A DNA stretch of 64,000 nucleotides. Source: Prevotella veroralis DSM 19559 = JCM 6290. GTDB taxonomy: Bacteria; Bacteroidota; Bacteroidia; Bacteroidales; Bacteroidaceae. Shown piece after piece: positions 9,058-18,931 of this stretch (positions are counted from its first letter, which is position 1; the number at the start of each line of letters is the position of its first letter). Position numbers and translations under genes: made by a program. The stretch lies in the NCBI RefSeq assembly GCF_000377625.1, contig NZ_KB898328.1, positions 1-64,000 of the forward strand, read 5' to 3'. The notes below the pieces were generated by a model. It was given only the letters and a program-made list of their open reading frames with translations. It searched no databases and was not told the DNA's origin.

Positions 9058-11565
9058 ATGAACGGACAACAATTATCTACACTCATCCTGCTTTGTGCCA
9101 TGAATACACTCGCAGGAACAGCAAAGACTCCTTCAAACATTTTTCCAGAACTCTCTTTTGTAAAGAAAGAAACATGTAATAACAACGTAGAGGATAACCA
9201 ACAGCAACGCTTCACACTAAGTGGTTATGTGAAAGATAGCAATGGTGAGCCACTCATCAATGCAACTGTTTACGACCTCATAACGCGTCAAGGGACGATG
9301 ACCAATGCTTATGGACATTTCTCGTTGACCTTAGTTGAGGGGCAACACGAACTCCGATGCAGTTATGTGGGTTATAAAACACTCGTGGAGAAGGTGGTTC
9401 TCACAAACAATAGAAACCACGATTTCGTGTTGCAAGGGGACACCCAATTGGACGAAGTGACTATCACCACCGACCTCAATTCACCATTATTAAAGACGCA
9501 AACAGGTAAGTTGTCGCTTTCACAAAGCGATATCAAGACCGAGTTTTCGCTGATGAGTAGCCCCGATGTCATCAAGACTTTGCAACGAACAAGCGGCGTG
9601 GCAGAGGGTATGGAACTCTCCAGTGGACTCTATGTACACGGTGGGAACAGCGATGAGAACTTGTTTCTTATAGATGGAACTCCGCTTTATCACACCAATC
9701 ACAGCCTCGGTCTCTTCTCTTCCTTCAATGCTGATGCGGTGAAGAACGTCGACTTTTATAAGAGTGGATTCCCTGCTCGTTATGGTGGAAGACTATCAAG
9801 TGTGATCGATGTACGTACTGCCGATGGTGACTTCTATCGCTCTCATGGTAGCTACCGAATCGGTCTTTTAGATGGCAGTCTGCACTTTGAAGGACCTATC
9901 CGAAAGGGTAAGACTTCTTATAACATCGGTCTTCGCCGCAGTTGGTTAGACCTGTTAACGCGTCCATTCTTCGCTATCTATAATCGAAATAACCATGATG
10001 AAGACAAGATGGATGTATCTTATTTCTTCCATGACCTTAATCTCAAACTAACCAATGTATTCTCTTCCCGATCACGATTGTCGCTGAGTATCTATTCAGG
10101 CGAGGACCGACTCCGTTCGAAAGATGAGTCACGTTACATCTATAATAACAATACTTCCACCGATTATGACGTCTATAAGAACCGCTTCCATTGGGGTAAT
10201 TTCAATGCAGCAATCGATTGGAACTATCAGTTCTCACCAATGCTTTTTGCCAATCTAACGGCTGTTTACACGCATAACCGTTCAACTGTTAACACGTCGG
10301 ATAAGTCGGTTATCACGCGAAAAGGACAGGACGATGAGGTGACATTCCTATCACATGGCTACCGGTCAACCATTGATGACATTGGTTATAGGGCTGCTTT
10401 CGACTTCAGACCAAGTCCACATCATCACATACTGTTCGGTCAAGACTACACACATCACATGTTCCGACCACAGACTTACACGCATTTTGATAGCTATGCA
10501 AGTGATGGGACTAATGCAAATGACACCATTTCGGGACATAGCAATAACCGAAATGTAGCCCATCAGGTGACTCTCTACGCTGAAGATGAGGTGACTGTGA
10601 ACGATAAGTGGAGCGTGAATGGCGGTGTAAATGCCGACATCTTCCATATTAGTGGGAAGACTTTCACCACCTTGAGTCCCCGTCTTGCCATGAAATATCA
10701 GCCCTTTGAGAAGCTATCTATTAAGGTCAGTTACACGATGATGAGCCAGTTTGTACACAAGATAGCCAATTCTTTCCTTGATCTCCCTACTGATTACTGG
10801 GTGCCAACGACTGCTCGTCTGCACCCAATGCGCTCTTGGCAGGTGGCTGCAGGGACATATATGCAACCCAACAAACACTGGACACTGTCGCTGGAAGGTT
10901 ATTACAAACATTCAACTCACATCTTGCAATATGCGAGCTGGGCCGGTTTAGAACCGCCAGCAACCAATTGGGACTATATGGTAATGGATGGGGAAGGACG
11001 TTCATACGGCGTTGAATTGGATGCTGACTACCATCGCTCCAACCTCACCCTACATGGTTCTTACACGTTATCATGGGCTGAGAAGAAGTTTGATGACTTC
11101 TTCAACACTTGGTTCTATGATAAGTTTGACAACCGCCATAGGCTCTCGCTCTCTGCACGATGGCAACTTTGTCGTAAGATCTCGGCTTTCGCTGCATGGT
11201 CATTCCATACGGGTAACCGTATGACCATACCAACACAATACATTGGATTGCCTGTTGTTCCAGGTCAAGAAGGGGGACAAAGGCAGCACTTCGATGGTTC
11301 GGATGATAGTAATCTGAGCTTCGCTTACGAACGACCTAACAATGTTGTTCTCCCTGCCTACCATCGTTTAGATCTCGGATTTGACCTCCATCACACCACA
11401 AAGAAAGGTCATGAGCGTATATGGAACATAAGCCTCTATAATGCTTATTGCCATCTTAATTCACTCTGGGTAAGGGTTAAAATCACTGGAGACCACCATG
11501 TGCGAGTAAAGAATAACGCCTTTATTCCAGTGATTCCATCGTTCAGTTACACAATTAAATTCTAA
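9058..11565 (+). CDS. TonB-dependent receptor with carboxypeptidase-like domain
   Basis: This is an outer-membrane TonB-dependent receptor of 835 residues, shorter than SusC proteins. After a weak signal-like N-terminus comes a carboxypeptidase regulatory-like domain at about 55-135 (LSGYVKDSNGEPLINATVYD). The plug follows at about 145-250 (GLYVHGGNSDENLFLIDGTPLY and PARYGGRLSSVIDV), then a barrel ending in TIKF. The signal peptide lacks the usual basic N-region, so the true start could differ. Its partner is the DUF4249 lipoprotein 11 bp downstream, a standard pairing in Bacteroidota. The substrate is unknown. It has no SusD. Confidence 0.88.
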   Translation: MNGQQLSTLILLCAMNTLAGTAKTPSNIFPELSFVKKETCNNNVEDNQQQRFTLSGYVKDSNGEPLINATVYDLITRQGTMTNAYGHFSLTLVEGQHELRCSYVGYKTLVEKVVLTNNRNHDFVLQGDTQLDEVTITTDLNSPLLKTQTGKLSLSQSDIKTEFSLMSSPDVIKTLQRTSGVAEGMELSSGLYVHGGNSDENLFLIDGTPLYHTNHSLGLFSSFNADAVKNVDFYKSGFPARYGGRLSSVIDVRTADGDFYRSHGSYRIGLLDGSLHFEGPIRKGKTSYNIGLRRSWLDLLTRPFFAIYNRNNHDEDKMDVSYFFHDLNLKLTNVFSSRSRLSLSIYSGEDRLRSKDESRYIYNNNTSTDYDVYKNRFHWGNFNAAIDWNYQFSPMLFANLTAVYTHNRSTVNTSDKSVITRKGQDDEVTFLSHGYRSTIDDIGYRAAFDFRPSPHHHILFGQDYTHHMFRPQTYTHFDSYASDGTNANDTISGHSNNRNVAHQVTLYAEDEVTVNDKWSVNGGVNADIFHISGKTFTTLSPRLAMKYQPFEKLSIKVSYTMMSQFVHKIANSFLDLPTDYWVPTTARLHPMRSWQVAAGTYMQPNKHWTLSLEGYYKHSTHILQYASWAGLEPPATNWDYMVMDGEGRSYGVELDADYHRSNLTLHGSYTLSWAEKKFDDFFNTWFYDKFDNRHRLSLSARWQLCRKISAFAAWSFHTGNRMTIPTQYIGLPVVPGQEGGQRQHFDGSDDSNLSFAYERPNNVVLPAYHRLDLGFDLHHTTKKGHERIWNISLYNAYCHLNSLWVRVKITGDHHVRVKNNAFIPVIPSFSYTIKF

Positions 11566-11576
11566 TCATCTACAAT

Positions 11577-12668
11577 ATGAAAAAGCTATTTCTCCTCTTG
11601 TCTCTCACCTTATTTATAATGGGATGTAAGGATGATTTCAATATTGATAACCTGCCAGAAGCATCTGCAAAGATGGTGGTTTATTGTATGCCTTCTGCAT
11701 CTGATACTACCTACATCACCGTTTCTCGCAGTATTCCCTTGAAGCAGTTGAATGATAGAAAATCGAACCCTATGATCGATAATGCACACATTGACTATCA
11801 TTTGAATGGGCAGGCTCTTCCAGTAACAACACTCGGTGACGGACGATATAGGGTCGTGGCGCATCAGAAAACAGGTGATAAAGTGAACCTGCATGTAGAA
11901 GCGGAGGGGTTGACATCAGTTGATGCTTCAACGGAGATACCCCCTGTTATCACTGCTAATAACCTATCAGTAAGGAAGGTAAAAGTAAAGGATTTATCAT
12001 CATCCGAACTGCGAACTTACCAGCAGGTGATGGCCACGTTCACCGATCCAGCACCCTCACACGATTATTATGCGGTGCGAATAAAGGCAAAGGTGATCAA
12101 TGCCTGTATCGTACATTGTTATCATCGAAATGCCGATAACACAATGCATTACGTGCAAAGTTTTGCCTCGTATGATGATTACATGCGCTATCGTGACACA
12201 GAGCATTGGGACAGTGTGGCTGTAAATATAGCCCATTCGGCGGAGTATCTGCCCATTGCCACATCAAGCGAGAGACTTTTGAACCCTATTACCGATATAG
12301 ATGATGACTTCGATTTCAGCAGTGATTTCTATCAAGACTTCTATATCTTCGATGACGCAACGATAAATGGTCAGACCTACACATTGCACTTGAACGTTGC
12401 ACCAAACTATCGTAGTATTCCCTTGAGTACGTTGGCAGCAGCAGAGCTAAAGGCAAAGTACGGCATAGAAGAGGGTTTTGAATTAGAGTTCTATCACATC
12501 ACACCTGCCTATTACCGCTTCCTTCAAGCACTGAATGACGTGTCGAACAATTCATTGGCACAAGCCGGACTGTCGCAGATACGCTCCACCTACAGCAATA
12601 TCTATAATGGTATGGGAATCTGTGCAGGGTTTAATGTAGCCAAGTCAAGCATTGCTAAAACAGAGTGA
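11577..12668 (+). CDS. DUF4249-family lipoprotein
   Basis: A lipoprotein signal ends IMGC (Cys near residue 17). Residues about 30-130 form the beta-sandwich typical of DUF4249: ASAKMVVYCMPSASDTTYITVSRS, then a short DAHIDYHLNG-like strand pattern. Members of this family are found next to TonB receptors with carboxypeptidase-like domains, as here. They are thought to be surface partners of the receptor, but no substrate is established. The length of 363 residues is normal. Confidence 0.82.
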   Translation: MKKLFLLLSLTLFIMGCKDDFNIDNLPEASAKMVVYCMPSASDTTYITVSRSIPLKQLNDRKSNPMIDNAHIDYHLNGQALPVTTLGDGRYRVVAHQKTGDKVNLHVEAEGLTSVDASTEIPPVITANNLSVRKVKVKDLSSSELRTYQQVMATFTDPAPSHDYYAVRIKAKVINACIVHCYHRNADNTMHYVQSFASYDDYMRYRDTEHWDSVAVNIAHSAEYLPIATSSERLLNPITDIDDDFDFSSDFYQDFYIFDDATINGQTYTLHLNVAPNYRSIPLSTLAAAELKAKYGIEEGFELEFYHITPAYYRFLQALNDVSNNSLAQAGLSQIRSTYSNIYNGMGICAGFNVAKSSIAKTE

Positions 12669-13010
12669 AAGGGTTGGTTCAAGTTGACGAGTTGACAAGT
12701 CAACAAGTAAATGAGCCTTTTGTAAAAGTAAAAAGATAAAGAAGTAAAGAAGTAAAACTGCTGTTTGTGTACAAGGCAGGTACTTCAAAGTAGGGACAGA
12801 TGCCCCCGTCTGGAAACCCCTCCCAGCCTCCCCCAAGGGAGAGAAGAAGCCTCACCCCCAGCCCCTCTCCGACTGGAGAGGGGAGTAGATAGCATTGTTT
12901 GCAAACAAAGAGGGCGTTTCCTTGATGTGAAGGAAGCCTCTCTTCGATGCGACGGAACGCCCTCTTCAAATTGAGAAGGGCGTTCCTTTATTTAAAGAAC
13001 ATACCAACCT

Positions 13011-13230
13011 GTAAGGATAGGCGCCCCCGTCTGGAAACCCCACCCAGTCTCCCCCAAAGGGAGGAGCGCCTAACGGTAACCTATTTGAATGGTTCTTTCT
13101 ATCCAAAGGGATGCCACAAAGTAGGGACAGACGCCCCCGTCTGGAAACCCCTCCCAGCCTCCCCCAAGGGGAGGAGCGCCTAACGGTAACCTATTTGAAT
13201 GGTTCTTTCTATCCACAGGGATGCCACAGA
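13011..13230 (+). repeat. Tandem array with 110-bp period
   Basis: Two full units begin at 13011 and 13121, and a third start at 13231 runs into the REPIN. Each unit opens with a GTAG-like tetranucleotide and a shortened palindrome (CAGACG / CGTCTG). A second palindrome follows (CCTCCC / GGGAGG type), then GCGCCTAACGG and a TATTTGAATGGTTC stretch. The first unit is slightly degenerate at its start. Confidence 0.88.
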
Positions 13231-13369
13231 GTAGGGACAGACGCCCTCGTCTGTCCGCCAGAACACAGCCATAAAAAGCCTCCCCAAGCCCCTCCGAAGG
13301 AGGGGATGTTGCCTAACGGGATGCCGTGTAAGGGTAAATAAGCGGACAGACGAGGGCGTCTGTCCCTAC
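13231..13369. repeat. REPIN-like inverted pair of GTAG palindromes
   Basis: The left arm is GTAG followed by stem GGACAGACG, loop CCCT and stem CGTCTGTCC. The right arm is its inverse, ending in CTAC at 13369. The roughly 85-nt interior is type 1 (AAAAAGCCTCCC, GGAGGGGATGTTGCCTAACG). Confidence 0.88.
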
Positions 13370-13624
13370 AGGTTCTCCATTGTTTCCAACAGAACTAATA
13401 ACTCGTTTACTTGTCAACTATCAACTCGTCCACTCTACCTAATCATAATTTTGAATTATGAATTATGCATTTTGAATTACACAAGAGCCTCTTTAATGCG
13501 TGTTTTATTTACATTTTTTAAACAGAAAGGTGCTTTTTAGTTGCATAAGATACGTATTTTTAGATTATAAATAACATTAGATACAATAAAATTGAGGGCT
13601 AAATGCAATTTTTTATATCAATTA

Positions 13625-13656
13625 CTTGCTTTTATTCTAAATATTCCCTAAATTTG
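13625..13656 (+). promoter_or_regulatory. Candidate promoter of locus A
   Basis: CTTG at 13625-13628 and TAAATTTG at 13649-13656 are separated by 20 bases, fitting the Bacteroidota -33/-7 pattern. The predicted leader to the ATG at 13856 is about 190 nt and AT-rich, with no gene in it. Confidence 0.55.
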
Positions 13657-13855
13657 TCATCGAGCCTGTTAACAATGTATGATAGGCTTCAAAATATGAT
13701 AATTAGTTACTAATAACATTAAAAAGTGGCAAAAGTCACAAAAAAAGAGACCTAATTCTATACTTAAAATAACTATGCGAAGCATTATTGCTGAGCGGTG
13801 TATTAAATGGTATAATATCACTATTTCAATTCAAGTTAAATCAAAAACGAGATCT

Positions 13856-16800
13856 ATGGAGAAAAGATTAGCACTGTTCTTGTTTGCTCTCTTGCTGTCA
13901 ATTGGTACAGCTTTCGGACAAACGAAGATTACGGGTACTGTTGTTTCTCAGGACGATGGTGATCCCATCATAGGTGCTTCTGTCATGGTACAGGGCACGA
14001 CGATGGGTACAGTTACCGACATTGACGGTAAGTTCTCACTTGATGTTCCTGCAGGAAAGAAACTTGTTGTGAGTTACATTGGTATGGTTACACAAACCTT
14101 GAGTCCGAAGGCTGGGATGAAGGTTGTGCTTTCTAACGACAATCACACTCTAAATGAAGTGGTCGTAACTGGTATGACCCAACAGGACAAGAGATTGTTC
14201 TCTGGTGCGGCAACAAAGATTGATGCATCGAAAGCAAAGATAGACGGTATGGCGGATGTGAGCCGTTCTTTGGAAGGACGAGCAGCCGGTGTGAGCGTTC
14301 AAAACGTGTCGGGAACCTTTGGTACAGCACCTAAGATTCGCGTGCGTGGTGCTACTTCTATCTTCGGATCATCAAAGCCTCTATGGGTTGTAGACGGTGT
14401 CATCATGGAAGATGTGGTCGATGTATCGGCTGATGAACTCTCTTCAGGTGATGCTAACACCCTTATCTCTTCAGCTATTGCGGGCTTAAACTCTGACGAT
14501 ATAGAGAGTTTTCAGATCCTGAAGGACGGTTCTGCAACCTCAATCTATGGTGCGCGCGCTATGGCGGGTGTGATTGTTGTAACGACAAAGAAGGGTCGTG
14601 CAGGTCAAGCACACATCAATTACACTGGAGAATACACCTTGCGACTGAAGCCAAGTTACCGCAATTTCAACATAATGAACTCTCAGGACCAGATGGCGAT
14701 CTATCAGGAATTGCAGCAAAAGGGCTATCTTAACTATGCAGAGACGGCTAATGCAGCCAATAGCGGTATCTACGGAAAGATGTATCAACTGATAACTCAA
14801 TACGACCCAGATAAGGGGCAGTTCGGACTTCCTAATACCCCAGAAGCTAAACTGGCGTATCTTCGTGATGCAGAGTACCGCAATACGAACTGGTTTGACG
14901 AACTCTTCTCTAATGCCATCATGCACAATCACTCTGTAAGTGTGTCTGGTGGTACGGATAAGAGCCAATACTATGGTTCTTTGTCAGCAATGTTCGACCC
15001 AGGATGGACGCTTGACAGTAGGGTTCAACGTTACACCGCAAACCTCAACTTTACACATAATATAAGTAAGAAGCTCTCTGTCAATCTCATTGGCAACGCC
15101 TCTTATCGTAAGCAGAAGGCTCCGGGAACGTTGAGTTCAGATACTGATCCAGTAACTGGAGCAGTAAAGCGTGACTTCGACATCAACCCTTATTCTTATG
15201 CGTTGAATACATCCCGTGCATTGGATCCGCATACTTTCTATACACGTAGTTATGCACCGTTTAATATCTTCAGTGAGCTTGAGAATAACTATATGGACTT
15301 GGCAGTGAATGACTTCCGTATCTCTGGTAGCATTGATTATAAGCCTACGAGCAAGTTGAAGTTCACTTTCTTGGCTGCAGTGAAGTCGGCTGCTACATCG
15401 CAGGAGCATAATATTCTTGATAATTCAAATCAAGCGCTTGCTTATCGTGAGATGGGTACGTCAACCATTCGCAAGACTAACCCATTCTTGTATAAAGACC
15501 CTGATCACATCTACGACTTGCCTATTACGGTTCTTCCTTATGGCGGTATCTATGAGAGAACAGACAATAGCTCGTTCGGTTGGGACACCCGTCTTTCTGT
15601 TTCTTATAATGATGTATTTGCAGAGAAGCACATCGTTAACGTCTATGGTGGTATGGAAACAAACTATACCAACCGCCATTCTACATGGTTCCGTGGCTGG
15701 GGTCTGCAATACACGAAAGGTGAGATTCCACTCTACGCATACCAAGTCTTCAAGAAAGGACAGGAGGAGAAGTCGGATTACTTTTGGATGAATAACACCC
15801 ATTATCGTAGTGCTGCTTTCTTCGGAACTGCCACTTACTCTTTTGCACATCGCTATCAGGTGACGGGTACGGTACGCTATGAAGGAACCAACTACTTAGG
15901 TAAGGCACGTTCTGCCCGTTGGCTTCCTACATGGAACATATCAACCGCTTGGAATGCACATGAGGAGAGTTGGTTTGCCAATACATTTAAGGATGCACTC
16001 ACACATGCTACTTTGCGCTTGAGTTACTCACTAACGGGTGACCGTCCAAATGTAACCAATGCGCTCCCAATCTATCGTAGTTCAACGCCTTGGCGTCCGT
16101 TTGCAAGCTTGTCAGAAACGGGTATGAGCATGACAATGGGTAACCCCGATCTTACTTATGAGAAGAAGCATGAGTTCAACATCGGTGCTGACTTAGGTTT
16201 CTTGAGCAATCGCATTAACTTCAGTATAGATGCTTACTGGCGTAATAACTATGACCTCATTGGTTACTTCAATAGCCAGTTGTATGGTGAGTTCATGCGT
16301 GCGAACGTTGCTTCTATGCGCTCACATGGTTTGGAATTCACGCTTTCTACACAGAATATCAAGCGTAAGAACTTCTCTTGGAACAGTGACCTTATCTTCT
16401 CACATGCCAAGAATAAGATTACTGACCTTTACTCTCCAGCACGTATCTTAGACCTTGTGCAGGGTACAGGTTTCCCACTCGTGGGTTATCCAGTACGCTC
16501 AATGTTCTCTATCCCGTTCCGTGGTTTGAATAAAGAAGGACTCCCAACGTTCCTCGATCAGAATGGTAATATTACCACAACAGGCATCTACTTCCAGGAA
16601 CGCGACAAAGAGAAGACGAAGTTCCTCAAGTATGAAGGACCTATCGACCCTACTATTACGGGTTCATTGGGTAACTCCTTCCGTTACAAGAACTTCTCGC
16701 TGAATATCTTCGTGACTTACTCTTTCGGCAATGTCATCCGTTTGGACGATATCTTCAGCAATGAGTATGACGACTTGACATCCATGACTAAGGAGTTCCG

Positions 16801-17164
16801 TAACCGATGGGTTGTACCCGGAAATGAGAAGACAACGAACGTTCCTGTTATAGCTTCTCGCCGTCAGAACTTCAATGATTCTAATCTAAAGTATGCTTAC
16901 AGCGCATATAACTATTCGGATGTTCGTGTGGCAAAGGGCGACTTCATTCGTATGAAAGAGATCTCTTTGGGTTACGACTTCCCTAAGTCTATCGTGAAGA
17001 TATTGGGTGTTAACACACTTGCAATGAAACTTCAGGCAACCAATCTCTTCTTGATTTATGCCGATAAGAAGCTCAACGGACAGGATCCGGAGTTCTTCAA
17101 TACTGGTGGTGTGGCTGTTCCTACACCAAAGCAGTTTACTTTGACGCTGAGATTAGGACTTTAA
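13856..17164 (+). CDS. SusC/RagA-family TonB-dependent transporter, locus A
   Basis: I place the start at 13856 (MEKRLALFLFALLL), because the upstream in-frame extension to 13775 is not signal-like. A signal peptide ends at about residue 20 (FGQ). A carboxypeptidase-like domain follows at about 22-95 (ITGTVVSQDDGDPIIGASVMV), then NEVVVTG and a plug with SGTFGTAPKIRVRGATS. The barrel ends in LRLGL, for a total of about 1102 residues. It is clearly paralogous to the SusC at 30428: the plug blocks and the C-terminal GQDPEFFNTGGVAVPTPKQ segment align closely. It sits with a SusD and a peptidase-like lipoprotein, suggesting peptide import by analogy with RagAB. That substrate is an inference. Confidence 0.93.
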   Translation: MEKRLALFLFALLLSIGTAFGQTKITGTVVSQDDGDPIIGASVMVQGTTMGTVTDIDGKFSLDVPAGKKLVVSYIGMVTQTLSPKAGMKVVLSNDNHTLNEVVVTGMTQQDKRLFSGAATKIDASKAKIDGMADVSRSLEGRAAGVSVQNVSGTFGTAPKIRVRGATSIFGSSKPLWVVDGVIMEDVVDVSADELSSGDANTLISSAIAGLNSDDIESFQILKDGSATSIYGARAMAGVIVVTTKKGRAGQAHINYTGEYTLRLKPSYRNFNIMNSQDQMAIYQELQQKGYLNYAETANAANSGIYGKMYQLITQYDPDKGQFGLPNTPEAKLAYLRDAEYRNTNWFDELFSNAIMHNHSVSVSGGTDKSQYYGSLSAMFDPGWTLDSRVQRYTANLNFTHNISKKLSVNLIGNASYRKQKAPGTLSSDTDPVTGAVKRDFDINPYSYALNTSRALDPHTFYTRSYAPFNIFSELENNYMDLAVNDFRISGSIDYKPTSKLKFTFLAAVKSAATSQEHNILDNSNQALAYREMGTSTIRKTNPFLYKDPDHIYDLPITVLPYGGIYERTDNSSFGWDTRLSVSYNDVFAEKHIVNVYGGMETNYTNRHSTWFRGWGLQYTKGEIPLYAYQVFKKGQEEKSDYFWMNNTHYRSAAFFGTATYSFAHRYQVTGTVRYEGTNYLGKARSARWLPTWNISTAWNAHEESWFANTFKDALTHATLRLSYSLTGDRPNVTNALPIYRSSTPWRPFASLSETGMSMTMGNPDLTYEKKHEFNIGADLGFLSNRINFSIDAYWRNNYDLIGYFNSQLYGEFMRANVASMRSHGLEFTLSTQNIKRKNFSWNSDLIFSHAKNKITDLYSPARILDLVQGTGFPLVGYPVRSMFSIPFRGLNKEGLPTFLDQNGNITTTGIYFQERDKEKTKFLKYEGPIDPTITGSLGNSFRYKNFSLNIFVTYSFGNVIRLDDIFSNEYDDLTSMTKEFRNRWVVPGNEKTTNVPVIASRRQNFNDSNLKYAYSAYNYSDVRVAKGDFIRMKEISLGYDFPKSIVKILGVNTLAMKLQATNLFLIYADKKLNGQDPEFFNTGGVAVPTPKQFTLTLRLGL

Positions 17165-17212
17165 GAGAGACAATAAGAAACTGTATTCTCATAATAGATA
17201 GATATTTATAAT

Positions 17213-18901
17213 ATGAAAAAGAAATATATTTTCCTATCGGTTCTGGCTACTGCAGTATCTGTAACTACGCTTTCTTCTTGCGATGACTACCTTGATACAA
17301 TGCCAGATAATCGTACTGTTCTTGACACGGAGGATAAGATGTCAGACCTTCTGACAAGTTCCTATCCTTCTAACGAATACGCTCTTGTGAACGAACTGAT
17401 GTCGGATAATGCCGATTACTATGGTGCAGAGAATCCTAACGGAGCTCGTTTGGGTGACCAGATATACTTCTGGAAGGATGTTACCGAGTCTGCGAATGAG
17501 GCACCGACACGTCTTTGGTCGTCATGTTACTTGTGTATTGCGAATGCTAATCAGGTGCTCGAATCACTCAAAGAGTATAAGTTTACGGATGAAAAGGCAC
17601 AACAGCTGAAGGCGGAGGCATTGCTATGTAGAGCTTATGCACACTTTATCTTGGTCAATGAGTTTGGTCTTGCTTACAACACAAAGACGAGCGCAAAAGA
17701 TCCAGGAGTACCTTTGTCGACAAAGGTGGAGAAGATTGCTGCTAAGTATCAACGTGCTTCTGTGGCTGCTGTCTACGAACAGATTGATAAGGACTTACAG
17801 GAGGCTTTGCCATTAGTAGGCGATAACTATAAGGTGCCTAAGTATCACTTCAACGTGAAAGCGGCTTATGCTTTTGCCACTCGGTTCTATCTCTTCTATG
17901 AGAAATGGGATGAGGCTATCAAGTATGCCGACCTCTGTTTGGGTGGTCAAAATGGTCCGCTGCGTGACTGGTCAGTACTCGGAAGTATGGCAGATGATAA
18001 TTATGCATTGATCGATCATTATATCAGTGCGGACTTAGGATGTAACCTTATGTTCTCTGACTTCTACTCTTCTTCAGGTATCTACCTCGGCGCATACGTT
18101 GTTTACAAGCGCTATTCTCATGGTCGATTCCTCGGTGCCAACGAGGACATCTTGGCTAACAATGTATGGGGATCAGGCGGTTATTACAAGCGACCAGTTA
18201 ATATGGCGGGTGCGAACTTCGATATTTGTCTCTTTAATAAGATGGCTTACAAGTTCCAATACATCGACCCAGTGGCACAGACAGGATACCGCCGTCTGAC
18301 CTTGCCATTGTTTACTACGGATGAAGTCTTGCTTAGTAGAGCAGAGGCACTCATAATGAAGAAACAGTATGACAAGGCTTGCGAAGACCTCAACGCATGG
18401 ATGCACAACATCGTAAATACTACTGTTCAGTTGACTCCAACACTGATTCAAAACTTCTATAACGGCGTCAATTACTGTTATGATGATGCTGATCACTTGC
18501 AGTCAACAGTAAAGAAACACCTCCACCCAGCCTTTGATATTGATGCAGAAGGCTCTGTACAGGAGACGATGTTACAATGTGTATTAGGCTTCCGACGCAT
18601 TGAGACCGTACAAGAAGGTAAGCGTTGGTGGGACATCAAACGCTATGGTATTGAGATTCCACGCCGTGAAATGGATGCCAGCGGTCAGCCAAGTAAGGTA
18701 TTAGATGTGCTGAAGAAAGACGATCCACGTCGTGCCGTTCAGATTCCTCTACCGCAGCGTAACGCTGGAGTTCAGCCTAACCCACGTAATGGAGAGAGCT
18801 CAACAATGGTCGCACCAGCTGGTCCTTGGGATAAATTCTCTGGTAATGTAACAACGGATATAGACCTCTCGAAGCAGCTCATCAGGGCTCCGAAGAAGTA
18901 A
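17213..18901 (+). CDS. SusD/RagB-family lipoprotein, locus A
   Basis: The signal ends LSSC (lipidated Cys near residue 23), followed by DDYLDTMPDNRT, the classic SusD start. The 562-residue protein has the helical SusD fold: the LKAEALLCRAYAHFILVNEFG block near residue 135, and EGKRWWDIKRYGIEIP near residue 470. It is the predicted lid of the SusC encoded 48 bp upstream. It is paralogous to the SusD at 33819, sharing FHFNKKAAYAFATRFYL-type blocks. Confidence 0.93.
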   Translation: MKKKYIFLSVLATAVSVTTLSSCDDYLDTMPDNRTVLDTEDKMSDLLTSSYPSNEYALVNELMSDNADYYGAENPNGARLGDQIYFWKDVTESANEAPTRLWSSCYLCIANANQVLESLKEYKFTDEKAQQLKAEALLCRAYAHFILVNEFGLAYNTKTSAKDPGVPLSTKVEKIAAKYQRASVAAVYEQIDKDLQEALPLVGDNYKVPKYHFNVKAAYAFATRFYLFYEKWDEAIKYADLCLGGQNGPLRDWSVLGSMADDNYALIDHYISADLGCNLMFSDFYSSSGIYLGAYVVYKRYSHGRFLGANEDILANNVWGSGGYYKRPVNMAGANFDICLFNKMAYKFQYIDPVAQTGYRRLTLPLFTTDEVLLSRAEALIMKKQYDKACEDLNAWMHNIVNTTVQLTPTLIQNFYNGVNYCYDDADHLQSTVKKHLHPAFDIDAEGSVQETMLQCVLGFRRIETVQEGKRWWDIKRYGIEIPRREMDASGQPSKVLDVLKKDDPRRAVQIPLPQRNAGVQPNPRNGESSTMVAPAGPWDKFSGNVTTDIDLSKQLIRAPKK

Positions 18902-18931
18902 TAATGTTGGTTATTTAAATAAGACATAGTT

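Larger units (their letters stand above)
12770..13480 (+). repeat. Repeat cluster R2 (P-H-110-bp array-T-A)
   Basis: This is the most complete cluster. A GTAG-palindrome starts at 12787. The P palindrome lies near 12865-12885, and the H module with GGCGTTTC / GAACGCC arms at about 12910-12990. Then come two tandem 110-bp units (13011-13230), a REPIN (13231-13369), and the AT-rich A module at about 13385-13485 (TTGTCAACTATCAACTCG, then the TTTGAATTATGAATT type). Several frames run through it (for example at 12700-12969, 12947-13183 and 13111-13341), but their products simply translate the repeat. Confidence 0.88.

Noticed and set aside
12700..13341. Several overlapping frames of 63-89 codons rich in LETPPSLPQGEE-like text
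   Set aside because: They are translations of the 110-bp units and palindromes in cluster R2. The same text occurs in R7 and in both strands, showing no selection for a protein.
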